From: Ascidia mentula
Taxonomy: Eukaryota > Chordata > Ascidiacea > Phlebobranchia > Ascidiidae
Reading direction: 5' to 3'
NCBI GenBank assembly: GCA_947561715.1
Contig: OX387199.1
Span: forward strand, 16,807,001-16,871,000
Length of the DNA stretch: 64,000 nt
Positions 23,816-35,527 of the stretch are shown here, piece by piece. Made by a program: the position numbers and the translations under genes. Numbering within the stretch: position 1 is the stretch's first letter; each line of letters begins with the position of its first letter. The notes beneath the pieces were generated by a model. The model was not told where the DNA came from and did not search any database. It saw only the letters and a program-made list of their open reading frames with translations.

Positions 23816-26201
23816 AAGAAGCAAATTTCATTCGAAACGTTTTTTGCTCCTAAGAGTTTTTATGCTCTAATTGCATGAATATACTTACTATGAAATACAC
23901 ATGATGTTGTACCAAGCGCTGTGTTTTTTTTATTTTTAAGTATTTATTCGCACCATTCTTGCATGTACTCAATATATGTTTACTTCACGTACTCAATGTA
24001 TATGTCCTGCAATAATTTACTGGCTTGTTGCTTCCATCCACTTTTATACACTTTGTTTTGACTTTATGTTGAAACGTATCAAGAGCTAACGAGGTCTTGA
24101 ACCCGTTTCAATGAAAGTATGTATTTTGTTTCTTCCGTGCGACAGAATAATATTGAAATGTTTCGGGTGGATACAAGTTTGGATTTGTTCTTTGTCATAT
24201 TCCAAAAGTGAGTGTAAACGAAAGTCCGGAATTCGAAATCTGTCAACGATTCTAGCATTGCCCATGTTTGCCAACCTGAACACAGGAAAGCCATCTTACT
24301 GTGTTACTTTTTGATCTTATCGTTTTTCGAACGAACAATGTTTTCGAACGACCAACACGTGAGTAAAGTCTACGTTCTAAAAGCCACATAGCATTTAACA
24401 GGGCGAATATAGAGATCGCAACCCCATATCAGAACATAACAAAATACAAGCGTAATAATTTAAAAATATGAGTAATCTCATCCTTGGTAGTTTAAGCGAT
24501 ACACGTGAAAATGTAAACAACAGACAAAAAATAGAAAGTTTCTGATTCAAACCAAATCGGAGACTTTGCAATAGGCGGTAAACAAGTTAACAAATTGAGG
24601 AAAGAACTTTCTGTTGATTGCAGGCATGTCCTGCATCCACGTGACCAAGTCTCCTTACAGGCATATTCTGACATAAATTAGACTTGTTGCTTAAAACTAC
24701 GTTGTTGGCAAGAATTTGTCGTACACATTCTCACCACTCAGTTTAATAAGTTGCTGAATATGACGTCACAATATTTTCGTAGTTTGTGTCCAGAAAAGTT
24801 ACCATGTTAAGGAACCGACAAAGCAAATCAACCTAAACACCTGAGGTTAGGTTACCACTGAGATTAATATACAAAAATATACCTCAACCACACGCTGCAA
24901 ATCGCAATCGTGTCGTTTTCCGCTTAGTTTTTTTGTACATATGTTCTGGATAGCATGAGAACTTTTGACTGTTTTAGGAAACCTACGAAAGTCACAAAAA
25001 CTGTCTTACTACTGTAACAAATACAATAATGTTATTGTTTATAGCCCAGAATGTCAAACTTCTTAATTCGTATCAAATTCAACAACCTCTGTCGAACCGA
25101 ATCTTATTGTTGTGTCATTAGTCACTGTGGGCGTTGAAAGAAAGGCGTTACACGTAGTAGCAACCGAAATACAACCACGCAATTACGTTTGCTACAAAAA
25201 TGGAAAAATAAGTCTATGCTGCATTGTGTATTTTGCTTCTTGGGCAAGCAAGGTGATAAATATTGTGTTGCTAGAAGCTACCTGTATTTGTTTTTTGCAC
25301 ATGCTTTGTTTGCAGCAAACAGTACAAGGAATATAATGTACAATTGTAAGTATTCTGTTGCTAACAATGGGTGATCAGCTGATATAAGGCAGACTGATTT
25401 GATGTAAACGATTTCTTGTACGGAAAGACCAAAGTGACAATTTTGATATTAAGCAAATATAAAATATTCACACACAAAAAAATATAAGTTTTGTGACAAC
25501 GCTGGATCGATTCATAAGATGCTTATTGCTGATATTATTCCAGATAAATAGAATTGATATTAAAAAGGATTTTCGAATAGCTTAAACTACACTTTCTTGT
25601 CTGTGCTAAGTTCGCTGAAATTTAGGCTACCCACACTGTATTGAGACTGGCGTCATCACCCGACTTAGCTTTGTTGTACAACATAAAAAACGATGGTTAT
25701 CGCTGGTAATTTTTTTGTAAGGTTGGCGTTGAGCCGATTTACATACATCTCCATCGATTGGTATTGACCTTCAAAACAGCATATATGCCTACACTACTTT
25801 CCGGAGCAGTAATTAAAAAAAAATTGGAATGTTTGTTTCCGCAATGACCGTATTATGCACATTCGTTAAGTCGACCTCATACAAATTTCTCACTATATAT
25901 TCCAAAATCTATTCTAATAGGATCTTTAACATACGCCATGTCTAATATATGTATATAAAACTTAACTTAACTACTACTTGGTCATAAAGAAAGTGTTTGT
26001 ATAACGCCGTGAACGTGACACAACCATGTTGTTTAAGGGCGGGTTTAAACTTTGGCTTCTCCAGTTTCCCGATTTGTTTGATCAGAAAACATAAAAGCGA
26101 AGCTGAATGCGCTGGAACTTTTGACGTCACAGCTGACAAACAAACCTTATGCACACGAAAGTCAGATACCGCGGTGCAAATGAAAAAACGGACTGGGAGG
26201 G
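23816..26201. other. Stretch without a recognised gene
   Basis: Contains the possible duplicated 5' region at 24960-25330 described for 19200-19560. Otherwise no domain, RNA gene or clear repeat. Confidence 0.35.
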
Positions 26202-26453
26202 ATGTTAATTAAGCTGGAAAGAAATTTGACACAAACCAAGCAACATGTCGAAGAACTGAGAGCCACAGTCGTAGCGATGCAGGCCGAAAACCACGAACAG
26301 AAACGCGCGAATCTGTCGCTGCGCAGTTCAGCTGACCTTCCATTCGACCCCAGGAGCCGCAACTGCTACGGCTGTGGTCGTGATGGGCATTTAGGACGTG
26401 ATTGCCCTTTGACTAAATATGCAACACGGACATACTCCATTAAATTTACTTGA
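26202..26453 (+). CDS. Short zinc-knuckle ORF, probably a Gag fragment
   Basis: Eighty-three codons: a coiled-coil-like N-terminus (ERNLTQTKQHVEELRATV) followed by one CCHC zinc knuckle, CYGCGRDGHLGRDC, and a stop soon after. Coiled coil plus a single knuckle is usual for retroelement Gag proteins. No capsid, protease or LTR is visible around it, so it is either an isolated Gag fragment or a small captured gene. Function not assignable. Confidence 0.45.
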   Translation: MLIKLERNLTQTKQHVEELRATVVAMQAENHEQKRANLSLRSSADLPFDPRSRNCYGCGRDGHLGRDCPLTKYATRTYSIKFT

Positions 26454-26678
26454 AACAACATTATATGCGTAATTTCTCTTTTAGCATATTTAGTAAATGT
26501 TAAATATACCGAGTAAAAATGTGCAGCGAAACGAAACAACAGAACATATAATTCTGCGTGCTATGTTGATAATCATTTTCATTTAAACTTCGTAAATTAC
26601 AATTCGCTATTCCAGGTTTTTATTTACCCTATTTTTTAAAGTTGTTGTCCAAACATTTTAACCTATGTTTTTACGCAG

Positions 26679-26866
26679 GGTGGGACTGGGAAGAAACTAC
26701 ATTTTCACCCCACCCAGTTCCGTGGAATAATGAATTAAACTCGACAACTTCGGATAAGACGAAAATGCCAGAAACTAAATTTCATAAAGAAATGGTTGTT
26801 TCTCGAAGTAAAAATCATCTAGAAAATAAAGATTGGCGCAATGAAGATTGTGTGATGTCAGTGGCT
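26679..26866 (+). pseudogene. N-terminal fragment of a cathepsin-like peptidase
   Basis: After a splice acceptor (TTTTTACGCAG) the exon encodes a spacer and then NHLENKDWRNEDCVMSV, matching PENKDWRDKDLCVTSV of the copy at 20338. Similarity ends there, before the active-site Cys, and no later peptidase exons follow. It is a truncated duplicate. Confidence 0.65.
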
Positions 26867-28051
26867 ACTTGGGCGAATATTGCGGAAAACAGAATTGCCA
26901 TTTTATTTAAAAGCAAAATGCATTGATAATCTTTTTGCTGATAATGGAATCTCAGAATTGTGCTCATTAGTGATTTTGTATTGGCCTCCCATCACTATTC
27001 TTCACATTCCCTTTTGTTATTAGAACTGCTTTACCACAGAGCTGACCTCCCACAGAGCTGACTTTTCCCGCCACAAAACATTCAGTCATTTACCAATCCT
27101 GACAGTACATTACCTTGAATCAGCTAACGTCTTTGTTTTACAATTGAGCAATTTTGTAGTCAGCCTTCATGTGTTACCAAACACCAGCAATAGTTCTGGA
27201 AAAAAAGCAAAACTGCCCGAATGTGGGTAAATCTAGAGAACCTCAAACACTCTATTGTTCTAGGCAATAATTGTGAAATGGGAATTTTAAAGCAAATTTT
27301 ACCGGACTTTCGCCAAAAAATATTAACGTGTGACTCGCGCAATAAAACATCAGATAAAGGGTAGTTCCCTAATTTTACTGCTTCGGACTGTACACAGCAA
27401 AGTTTTGTTTAACCAACCAATGCTTTCATCTTAATTTCCTTGTGATTCTGGTAATTTGTTAGTAATCAAAGATTGCAAATTGAAAAAAGGACAGAATTTT
27501 TCTACACAAACACAAAAGTAGAATTATTGTACGATCATCAGAAACACCATGTTTGGTTACAACGAGATAAAAAAAACATGGCAGAAACGTCTCTAGAGAA
27601 GGGTGTACGCAATTACCTTCAATATCCACTGCGCAAAACACAGAATGCAACAATTGCTCATACACCCACATCCCTGTAATATTGTTTTGCGTGGTTGTTT
27701 CGCTGTCAATTAACGAGCTAACTGTTACGACGCCAATTAAACCTCGTTTTTGGAAACTTTCGTGTGACGTTTAGCGTTAACATTCCGTTTGCTTGTTTAG
27801 GAACTGCTTATGGCAGCAACTAAATCTCGTAAGTTCTCTGGTGCTAACAGCTTACGTAATTAATGTAACAGCTTAAATACCAAACCTTCCCACAATATTG
27901 CTTAAGGAATGAATTTAACAATCGAGCTTGCATCGAAGAACAATTCGTGTTTGAACCTTTTGCGTTTTGTTCCGCGAAACTCGTCAACCGACCTCGAGGA
28001 TTTTACGAGGATTTTTACGACAAAGGTACCAAATAACCTGGGTGAAGGTCC
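26867..28051. other. No recognised gene
   Basis: Only short overlapping frames; no domain or shared repeat found. Confidence 0.4.
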
Positions 28052-28149
28052 CTGACTTGAAGCATGAGTCGCGCACCAACATACTGTGTAAATAAAGTAA
28101 TGTAATGGGAACATTCAGGCAACAAACATGTGTTGCATTGTAGTGGTTT
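28052..28149 (+). repeat. 98-bp inverted repeat, left arm
   Basis: Matches the reverse complement of 30802-30899 with about two differences. The pair encloses the single signal-peptide exon and the inverted cathepsin-like copy. Confidence 0.85.
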
Positions 28150-29230
28150 CAGCCCATGCCACTTTACATAAACTCGAAACTTTAACACTCGCAGGAACGA
28201 CGCTTTGCAACGACATGTCTGAGTCAGAGTTTGCGCTTTCAAAGACAAATTTGTTTTCTCCACATAAGTTTGTTTAAACGCATTGACGTCAAACATCTTT
28301 GCGCTTGGGGCGTTCCGTGGGTTAATTAAACAAATCGTAAATTGGAAAGGGAAAAGGAAAAAGTTCAAAAACAGCAAATAGCTTTGTCGCCTGGATAACG
28401 AAAGTGGTGAACAAAAGTGTTGATTGCCTGCATGGAACTGACATAGAGCAGTGTTATTATCTTGGTTTAACTGTTTGTTAACGCTTTGTAATCGCTTTTG
28501 GTTTTACATGCTTTATCCGTTGTGGATTAACTCAGTAACGTTTATCACAACTCATTATCGTAGGTTTTGAGCGCTATGGTACGAAGTAACAGACCGACTG
28601 GGTGCCTGCCTTTCATTGTTCGTTTACTCAGCACATTCGTTCAGAAGCAAGGTAATTTACCTTTGATATTTAACCAGGTAAAGGGCAGACAGGGGAAGCA
28701 AAACTATCTAGCGATTTAATTTTAAGGCAGGCCTATATGTGTACAGTCTAACATAAAGTCACAAATGACTGCATATATGATAATGCAAACATAAATGTAT
28801 GAAAACATATAAAATACATTATGTTATAACCAAGTCTACCCTTTATTTAATTTAGCTTCTTTAAAAATCATTGCAATTGTTGCAATAACCAACGCGTAAA
28901 TTGTATGCCGAAAATCAGGTATCAATTGAGGTCACGGTTACCAGAAATTTCCCTTTTTATTTTCCTGAATACAGATAGAATTTTTGAACATGAAAGTTTT
29001 GCCAATAGCATATGTAAGAAACACCTTAATATTCGTGTAATCTTTGCACGCCTAAAATATTAGGTCGATCATCACAGCAGTTGCAAGTTCATCATTTTCC
29101 AAAAAGTTTGAAGAACTAAAAGGTAAATACAAACTGAGATTGAGCAACTTTGTGTGACAAGTATGTGACGATTGAATTCCCACCAAATTATCACATTCCC
29201 TTGATATAAATTTAAAAAAATACTTGTCAA

Positions 29231-29296
29231 ATGAAGTGGCAAATTTCGTTTGTTTTAATAGCGATCTTTTGTGGCCATCTTGGCGTCCCAAACATT
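29231..29296 (+). CDS. Possible lone first exon encoding a signal peptide
   Basis: ATG 29231 opens MKWQISFVLIAIFCGHLGVP, a textbook signal peptide, followed by AACATT and a possible donor GTGCGT. No plus-strand downstream exon is visible; the next gene is the minus-strand cathepsin-like copy. It could be the detached first exon of that family, since those genes need a secretion signal, but nothing proves the link. Confidence 0.35.
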
Positions 29297-29530
29297 GTGC
29301 GTAGTGGTTGAAAATGATGTAAAACGTAGTCAAAGCAAACAGTGTGGATTGAAAAAGTTTGTAAAATTTTGTTATTTCAAGTGTAATCCCGATCAGTGTT
29401 TCTTATAACTCGACAAACAATTTGCTCTGAAGTGACAATTTAGAAAAAAAAAATGCGTCACGTACAATCACGTGACAAGTGACATATAAACGGTTACATT
29501 CCGTATTATCAATATTATCAATATTTTTAC

Positions 29531-30583
29531 CACACTGAAAATCCAACACGTTTCCAAATCTCTTTGGTTTTTTACTGGAGTCACGAAACCCATTTCATCC
29601 CAATCTATACTTTTAGGGATCTCCGCGCTTTCGTTTTCATTACGGTCTTCGGATGCATTTATGTTTTTGTCACCGTTGCCTCCCTCATTCTTGTTACCGC
29701 TTCCGCCAAAACTCCCTACCTCGTTTCCATCCATCTTCTCGACACAGTCCTCAGATCTTTCCACGTTGTGCCCGTCCCCGTAATTCTTGACAGAGGTAAT
29801 TCCTGCCTGGTCGCTGAACTGATTCAAACAAATGCTGTATGTAAACTCTCTGTTCACATATTTCTTATTGTGTTCAGCAACTTTCATTTTATTTTCCTCC
29901 CAAACCTTTTTCCGCCTTTCTTCCTCTTTTTCATTCACGTACGATTTTTCTAAAAATGCAAATACACACAAACTTACCATAGGGTACATCGCATTTCCAG
30001 CAATGGTGCAGTTGTTTCCTCGATGTCTTGCTATCTTTTTGTATCGAGAAAGTTGATTTATTTCGTCGTCGATCCCCCAACCGCAAAAAAACACGAAACA
30101 ACCAACAATATTATCTATCATAGCATGGTAGGATATGCAGATGCTGGTTTGTTACGTTTGATCATACAAGAATAAGATAAAGAAGTTGGACATAGCGAAC
30201 CATCTACTCTAGTACCTATCTTTCACAATCCAGTACTTGTCTTTTCCTTCTTGTTTGGAAGAATCTCTTCCATATCCGACAACCAACACTGCGTGCGCCA
30301 GAGAGTTATCATTTGACTCGTCATATTTACCAGAGTCATAGAAAATATCTGAGTTGCAAGCAGTGTTAATGTGGAGTATTAACACAATGAGTGAAGCGTT
30401 ACCTTCGTAGTTTGTGTGGTTTAGATATTTAAACTTGTCAGAAACCAACAAACTTGCAGCAACCGGACCAACTTGTGAAACAACTGTTTCCAATTCTTCC
30501 TCGTTTCCATAAGGAATTGATTCCCATCCTTGAATTTCTATTTCAACTTTATGTTTGGCCGCTTCTTCCGTTGATTCTGGTTT
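29531..30583 (-). pseudogene. Inverted partial copy of the concatenated cathepsin-like gene
   Basis: Minus-strand exons: 30583-30403, 30348-30216, 30080-29978, 29949-29531. The order is C-terminal half of a C1A peptidase (VGPVAASLLV, AHAVLVVGYG, NAMYPM), I29 propeptide (EEERRKKVWEENKMKVAEHN), an Asn/Gly/Glu-rich linker, then the N-terminal peptidase start with SIDWDEMGFVTPVKNQ and TCWIF. It corresponds to the middle of the plus-strand gene, about 21222-22733, with high identity. The acceptor before TTGGGGG reads GCGG where the other copy has GCAG, so this junction is destroyed. The exon that begins the propeptide (WEAWKEIY) is missing, and no exon follows 29531. A dead segmental copy. Confidence 0.8.
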
Positions 30584-30801
30584 CTGATTGGAAATAAAAG
30601 AGACGTTTTCTCAAACTAAACACTAAAATTGTGGAATGGAGATGTTTCAAATGGAGTGAAATGCATATTTCGTTGTTGTTTTGGCGGTAATGTAAACGTT
30701 TCATTACCGTTGTCTAATTTCACTTTCATGACAAACCTCAACCAGTCATCCAGTGTTCTCTGTCATACAGTTTGGCAGCTAGTGCAGTTTAACATGGGTT
30801 A

Positions 30802-30899
30802 AAACCACTACAATGCAACACATGTTTGTTGCCTGAATGTTCCCATTACATTACTTTATTTACACAATATGTTGGTGCGCGACTCATGCTTCAAATCAG
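30802..30899 (-). repeat. 98-bp inverted repeat, right arm
   Basis: Reverse complement of 28052-28149. Both arms include the stretch GACTCATGCTTCAA and may be copies of one small element rather than true termini. Confidence 0.85.
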
Positions 30900-31648
30900 G
30901 GGCCCAAACAATTCACCAAGGTTATTTTGTACCTCTGTCGTAAAAATGACAAATTGTGATAATTGGTGGAAGCTTTTACACCAATGTTGACTTTCCGTCT
31001 GCCCTTGAATCAACCTTACTAGTATCGTAATTTTATGCGTCGCACAGTGTCCAGTACAGTAAGAGCGGCTGTATGGTGAACAGAGCATATTTCTACATAA
31101 TTTCAGATGTTTGTTGTACATTGTATTTGCGTTTACGCAAGCCGTTGTATGCAGTGCTGAATTGAGATTCTGCGGGCAGTAAGGTTAGTTGTGAAAGCGA
31201 CCCGAAAATAAATATATATATACAGTATTCACTGGATTCTAGGCCACCCTCGATTGCAAGTCGCAAAAATAATAGGACAGAAAACAGATAAGCTCAAGCT
31301 TACAACGAAAAGGACAAAGCGTTTGTGTTGTCGAATACATCTTAGTTTCATTTGTATGGTAAAGGAGTTGACGTGACGTAAGAAGTTTAAATCGTCTACC
31401 ATTGTTATTCGCAATTTGTCACCATGGGTAACAAAGCAATACTGTGACAACATGCGAACATCCGCCCAATACCATATTTGGCGCGTCTCCACAAAGTGTG
31501 TCTTTGTTAATATGTTTACTTTATGTGTAAATTTATGTGTTGCAATATTAAGTTTGTTGCTTTTCATTGAGGTGTGTGTAGCGTTAAACATAAAAAAACG
31601 TGAGAAACAGAAACGTTAACTTCAGGAGGCTGAAATCTTTTCTGAAGG

Positions 31649-32953
31649 ATGTTGCTTAACCAGATTCTGTGGAGAGATATTCTCTCAACTCACAAAATGA
31701 AACCATGGTGGGAATCTCTGCGCACTTTAACAGTGGCGGTTTTGGCAAGTTCAACTTTACTGCTATTTTATAAAACTACATCAAATCCATTAAATTGTGT
31801 TGCTGGTAGTTTTAAGATCGCCGATCAGTATGGACAACCTTTTGCGCGATACGTCAATAGCGAGTGTTTGGTACAGTCATCCAAGTCATTCGTAACAGAT
31901 TTCTGGTGGATTGCAACGTTGTGTTTCGTCATCTTGCTGTTCTTTAATAACTTCTGGGAGTATGTTCCCACATGTGCTAATTCAATTCAGGATTTTAGGA
32001 AGAAGTTTGAATTGTTCGAAGGTTTTGACAAAACTGTAGAACAGCTGATCGACGTGGCCGCGACGTCAAACTCAGCCGAAACACCGGAACTCGAAAAGGC
32101 GGAACGGCTGCGCTGTAGAGAAATTGTTTGTAAGTTTATCACCAACCGAAGCACAGCACAATCGAATAGGACTACAGAACAGCCTTCCACAAGCAATGAA
32201 CGTAATGGTAACAACGCAGACGTCGAAAGTCATGAGGGTTCACCGTTGGATCCAAGTAGTGACCAGAATCAGGATTCCTCGGGAGCGAATGGGCCGACCA
32301 GTTGCAACTTCTTTTCGTTTACAACAATGACCACAAGCCTGTACATTTTAAGAAGCGTTCTGTCAATCTTGGTATGTGTTGTATGGATTTCTTTGTGCTC
32401 ACAATATATCAACATCAGTTCACATGTTAGTGCAGTTAACTGTACTATAAACAATTCTTCCTACACGTGCCGTTACGGGTCATTGCAAATTCCTCATGTT
32501 ATTGCTATTGTGCAAATAGTTTCATTGGTTTTTCATACCTTCAGTCTTACTTGGTCTATTTGTATTGCTGCAAACTGGAAATGTTACTGTGAAATGGACA
32601 TTGAATTTTTTCTAGATCTTTGCTCAGCGCACGGTAACAAAAATCAAGTCAAAAAATTTATAGAAATTAAGAAAGATCTACTTGAAACAGAACATTCGAA
32701 AAACTTATTGAAAAAACTTACGACCAGCCGAGAAGGAGCCGTGATAGCAAAAGACATCGGTTTCTTTCTTTTCTTTTTGAAAGTTTCATCTCCTGAAGAG
32801 TTGGATAAATTTGTGAAACCTTGGCCAGGCCGATTACAAAAATTTGCTGAGTTCAGTGACAGGATTGCTGCACTGGTTAAAGAATTTGAAAGACCTAATA
32901 TACGAGCAGCCACTGGAGATATATATAATTATGGTAATGTTGAGTATCACTAA
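31649..32953 (+). CDS. LRRC8-like (pannexin-fold) channel protein lacking leucine-rich repeats, paralogue 1
   Basis: Single-exon frame of 434 codons. KPWWESL at residues 18-24 matches LKPWWDVF at the start of LRRC8 proteins. Helix 1 is about 23-42, extracellular loop 1 has Cys50 and Cys73, helix 2 about 84-103 ends FNNFWEYVP (LRRC8: SNFWFKFP). A Ser/Asn-rich cytoplasmic loop runs 104-230, helix 3 231-252, loop 2 has Cys265 and Cys274 in NCTINNSSYTCR (LRRC8: DCTV...YRC), helix 4 281-308. A C-terminal helical part 317-410 follows (FFLDLCSAHG, FFLKVSSPEELDKF), then the stop. LRRC8 continues here with leucine-rich repeats; this protein does not. The four cysteines match two of the three LRRC8 loop disulfides. 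Likely a plasma-membrane anion or small-solute channel subunit; function inferred from fold only. An acceptor-like TTCAG lies shortly before the ATG, so a 5'-UTR intron is possible. Confidence 0.8.
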   Translation: MLLNQILWRDILSTHKMKPWWESLRTLTVAVLASSTLLLFYKTTSNPLNCVAGSFKIADQYGQPFARYVNSECLVQSSKSFVTDFWWIATLCFVILLFFNNFWEYVPTCANSIQDFRKKFELFEGFDKTVEQLIDVAATSNSAETPELEKAERLRCREIVCKFITNRSTAQSNRTTEQPSTSNERNGNNADVESHEGSPLDPSSDQNQDSSGANGPTSCNFFSFTTMTTSLYILRSVLSILVCVVWISLCSQYINISSHVSAVNCTINNSSYTCRYGSLQIPHVIAIVQIVSLVFHTFSLTWSICIAANWKCYCEMDIEFFLDLCSAHGNKNQVKKFIEIKKDLLETEHSKNLLKKLTTSREGAVIAKDIGFFLFFLKVSSPEELDKFVKPWPGRLQKFAEFSDRIAALVKEFERPNIRAATGDIYNYGNVEYH

Positions 32954-34282
32954 TGATACGACGAATTATTACTTAGTCATGTCAACCTGTTGGTTTGGAA
33001 ATGAAAACACCTACAAAAAAGCTTACATATATCGAACACAGACTGTAGACCATGTATGTCGAAACGATTACCTGTCATACAGAATACGTTTTGACATATC
33101 ATGTTGCTTTCACTTAAGGGTGATTGTTTGCGACAAACAATGAGAATTTTATCGGCGTAGGGAGAGATTATGCAGTATTTCTGTACGCGTACCTATATAC
33201 ATGCACGTGAATAACCACATATCTACATACCAAAATGCTGTATATTTAATGCTAATCGTTTTAATAAACTATTGAACAAATTTAAAGCCATATACTTGCA
33301 AACAAAATTTCATGAAGTTGGTGATACATTGCAAGTCAAGGTAGAAATTGAATAAATAATAAAAAGCAGTGTTTCAGATTTGGATCAGTGGATAAACTAA
33401 TTCAATTATTAAAAACATTTGTGTTTAGATTTGCCAGGTACTTTTTTAGATTTGCCAGGTACAAATTATTAGGAAAGTTGGCCAGGGTACTTAAACCAAC
33501 ATTAAATTAATACAGACAGAAACCAACATTGCGGCTGCTGCTTCGCAATTAATTTTGATGCAATCGTGCAAAATGTTTACGTTTTTATCAACTTGGAATT
33601 CTCGAGAAATGTTTCGATACTTTTCCACATACATTACCAAATTATTGAGGTGAGCGCTTAACGGGGCAGACCTATACACCCGTTAAGCGCCACGTTCAAT
33701 ATTTAACAATTTAAGGTTTTTGATTGCTTAAGTTCAGGTAGCTATAACTTTTTATCTACAAACGCTAGACTAAAAATTAAAACACAAAAATCATATGGAA
33801 ATTAATACTCTACACAATCATCGCTTTTCCAGTTCAATAACTCCATGTTTTCGAGTAGTTATACCTAAAAATACAACCATCCCTACTAAAACAGCTTCCA
33901 AGCCATAGTACCCTGTATAAAAATGTCCATAACTCCCGAAATTGTGCGAATTTTGAAATAATTCGACTTTTTTCTGAATCAGTGTGAACACCAAGACGCA
34001 ATGAAGCGAAAAAACTGGATCGCTGCATTTGATATTTTTGAGCGACGGTGCTGTCTAGTAAACTGAAATTTTAGGTAGTTTTTTTGGTATAACCTACTTA
34101 TACTGTTAGTAATTGCTTGTAAAAGGGCTTGTAAGCTTTGTTACACAGCTCAGGCGTTTGCTAACTGATAGCAGATGAATTTGACAACACCTCTAAAAAA
34201 AATTTTTTTTTTTTTTTTTTTTTTTTTAACTGGTAAGTGTATGTCAGCAAGTTGATGAAAAAGAGTGCATAACATCAATATA
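32954..34282. other. 3' flank and AT-rich spacer
   Basis: AATAAA near 33262 could serve the upstream gene. TAGATTTGCCAGGTAC is directly repeated within 33424-33461, and a run of 25 T lies at 34203-34227. No coding exon recognised. Confidence 0.5.
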
Positions 34283-35244
34283 TAGTGATAATTGAATTGA
34301 CAAGTCTTCTACCAGTGCATATAAACCTTTTCCACAACATAAAAGAGACAATGTATAAAAAAGACAAGGAAAGAATCAGCTGTATACATTTGAAACTACC
34401 CTAGTTACTGGGTGACGCCCACCGCCACACCCACATGTGTTTGATTCTTGAACAAATTGCATGAATATGCTTCCATATATGATGCTTTGACAGCAAATTA
34501 TGCATCAGAGATGTGACTGTGACATGACCAAATCATCATCATGGAACTTTTTGTGGATATGTTGTGGATATACCCTTCCGAGAACAATTGGCGATTGTTA
34601 TGCAAAGAAAAGAATGTGAATAATTGAATAAACAAGTCAACTACCAGTGTATAAGCCTTAGTCACAACGTTACATAGACACTCTGGAAAAAAGACAAGGA
34701 AAAAATCAGTTGTATGAAATTGAAGCGACCCTATTTACTGAGTGACGCCCACATCCACATGTGTTTGATTCTTGAACAAATTGCATGAATATGCTTCCAT
34801 ATATGATGCTTTGACAGCAAATTATGCATCAGAGATGTGACTGTGACATGACCAAATCATCATCATGGAACTTTTGGATATGTTTTGGATATACCCTTCC
34901 GAGAACTATTGGCGATTGTTATGCAAAGAAAAGAATGTGAATAATTGAATAAACAAGCCAACTACCAGTGTATAAGCCTTAGTCACAACATTACATGACA
35001 CTCTGGAAAAAAGACAAGGAAAAAATCAGTTGTGTGAAATTGAATCGACCCTATTTACTGAGTGACGCCCACAGCCACACCCACATGTGTTTGATTCTTG
35101 AACAAATTGCATGAATATGCTTCCATATATGATGCTTTGACAGCAAATTATGCATCAGAGATGTGACTGTGATATGACCAAATCATCATCATGGAACTTT
35201 TGGATATACCCTTCCGAGAACCATTGGCGATTGTTATGCTAAGG
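34283..35244. repeat. Tandem repeat, about three units of about 325 bp
   Basis: The landmark GCATGAATATGCTTCCATAT recurs at about 34459, 34783 and 35109, giving periods of 324 and 326. Each unit contains CACATGTGTTTGATTCTTGA and CATCATCATGGAAC. Unit 1 is more diverged at its start and unit 3 is shortened at its end. No open frame spans it, so it is a minisatellite or satellite-like array. Confidence 0.9.
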
Positions 35245-35527
35245 AAAGAATTACTCAATTGTCTATTGTTAGGAAGCAAAACCAGTGTTATGGAACCAAA
35301 ATAAAAACCTGTAACTAAAATAAATGAAGGTTTTCTCCTTTTTTTGTAAATTGGAGTTTTTTTTGGCTTCGGCAAAAAAAAAAAATTCTTTCTTTATTTA
35401 TTATAATTTTTATTATTATTTTTTTTATACTGCACCCTCGTAATGTTTATTTTATGTTATGTACATTTCTTCCTGCTATTTTGTTGTTTTGTACGCAAAA
35501 AATACAGCAATCCCACCAGTCTAAATT

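Noticed and set aside
29564-29953. Plus-strand 130-codon hydrophobic frame
   Set aside because: It is antisense to the I29 and linker region of the inverted cathepsin-like copy, which has clear family motifs.
34283-35244. Regular repeats considered as a CRISPR-like array
   Set aside because: Units of 325 bp without short repeats and unique spacers, in a eukaryotic genome; an ordinary tandem repeat.
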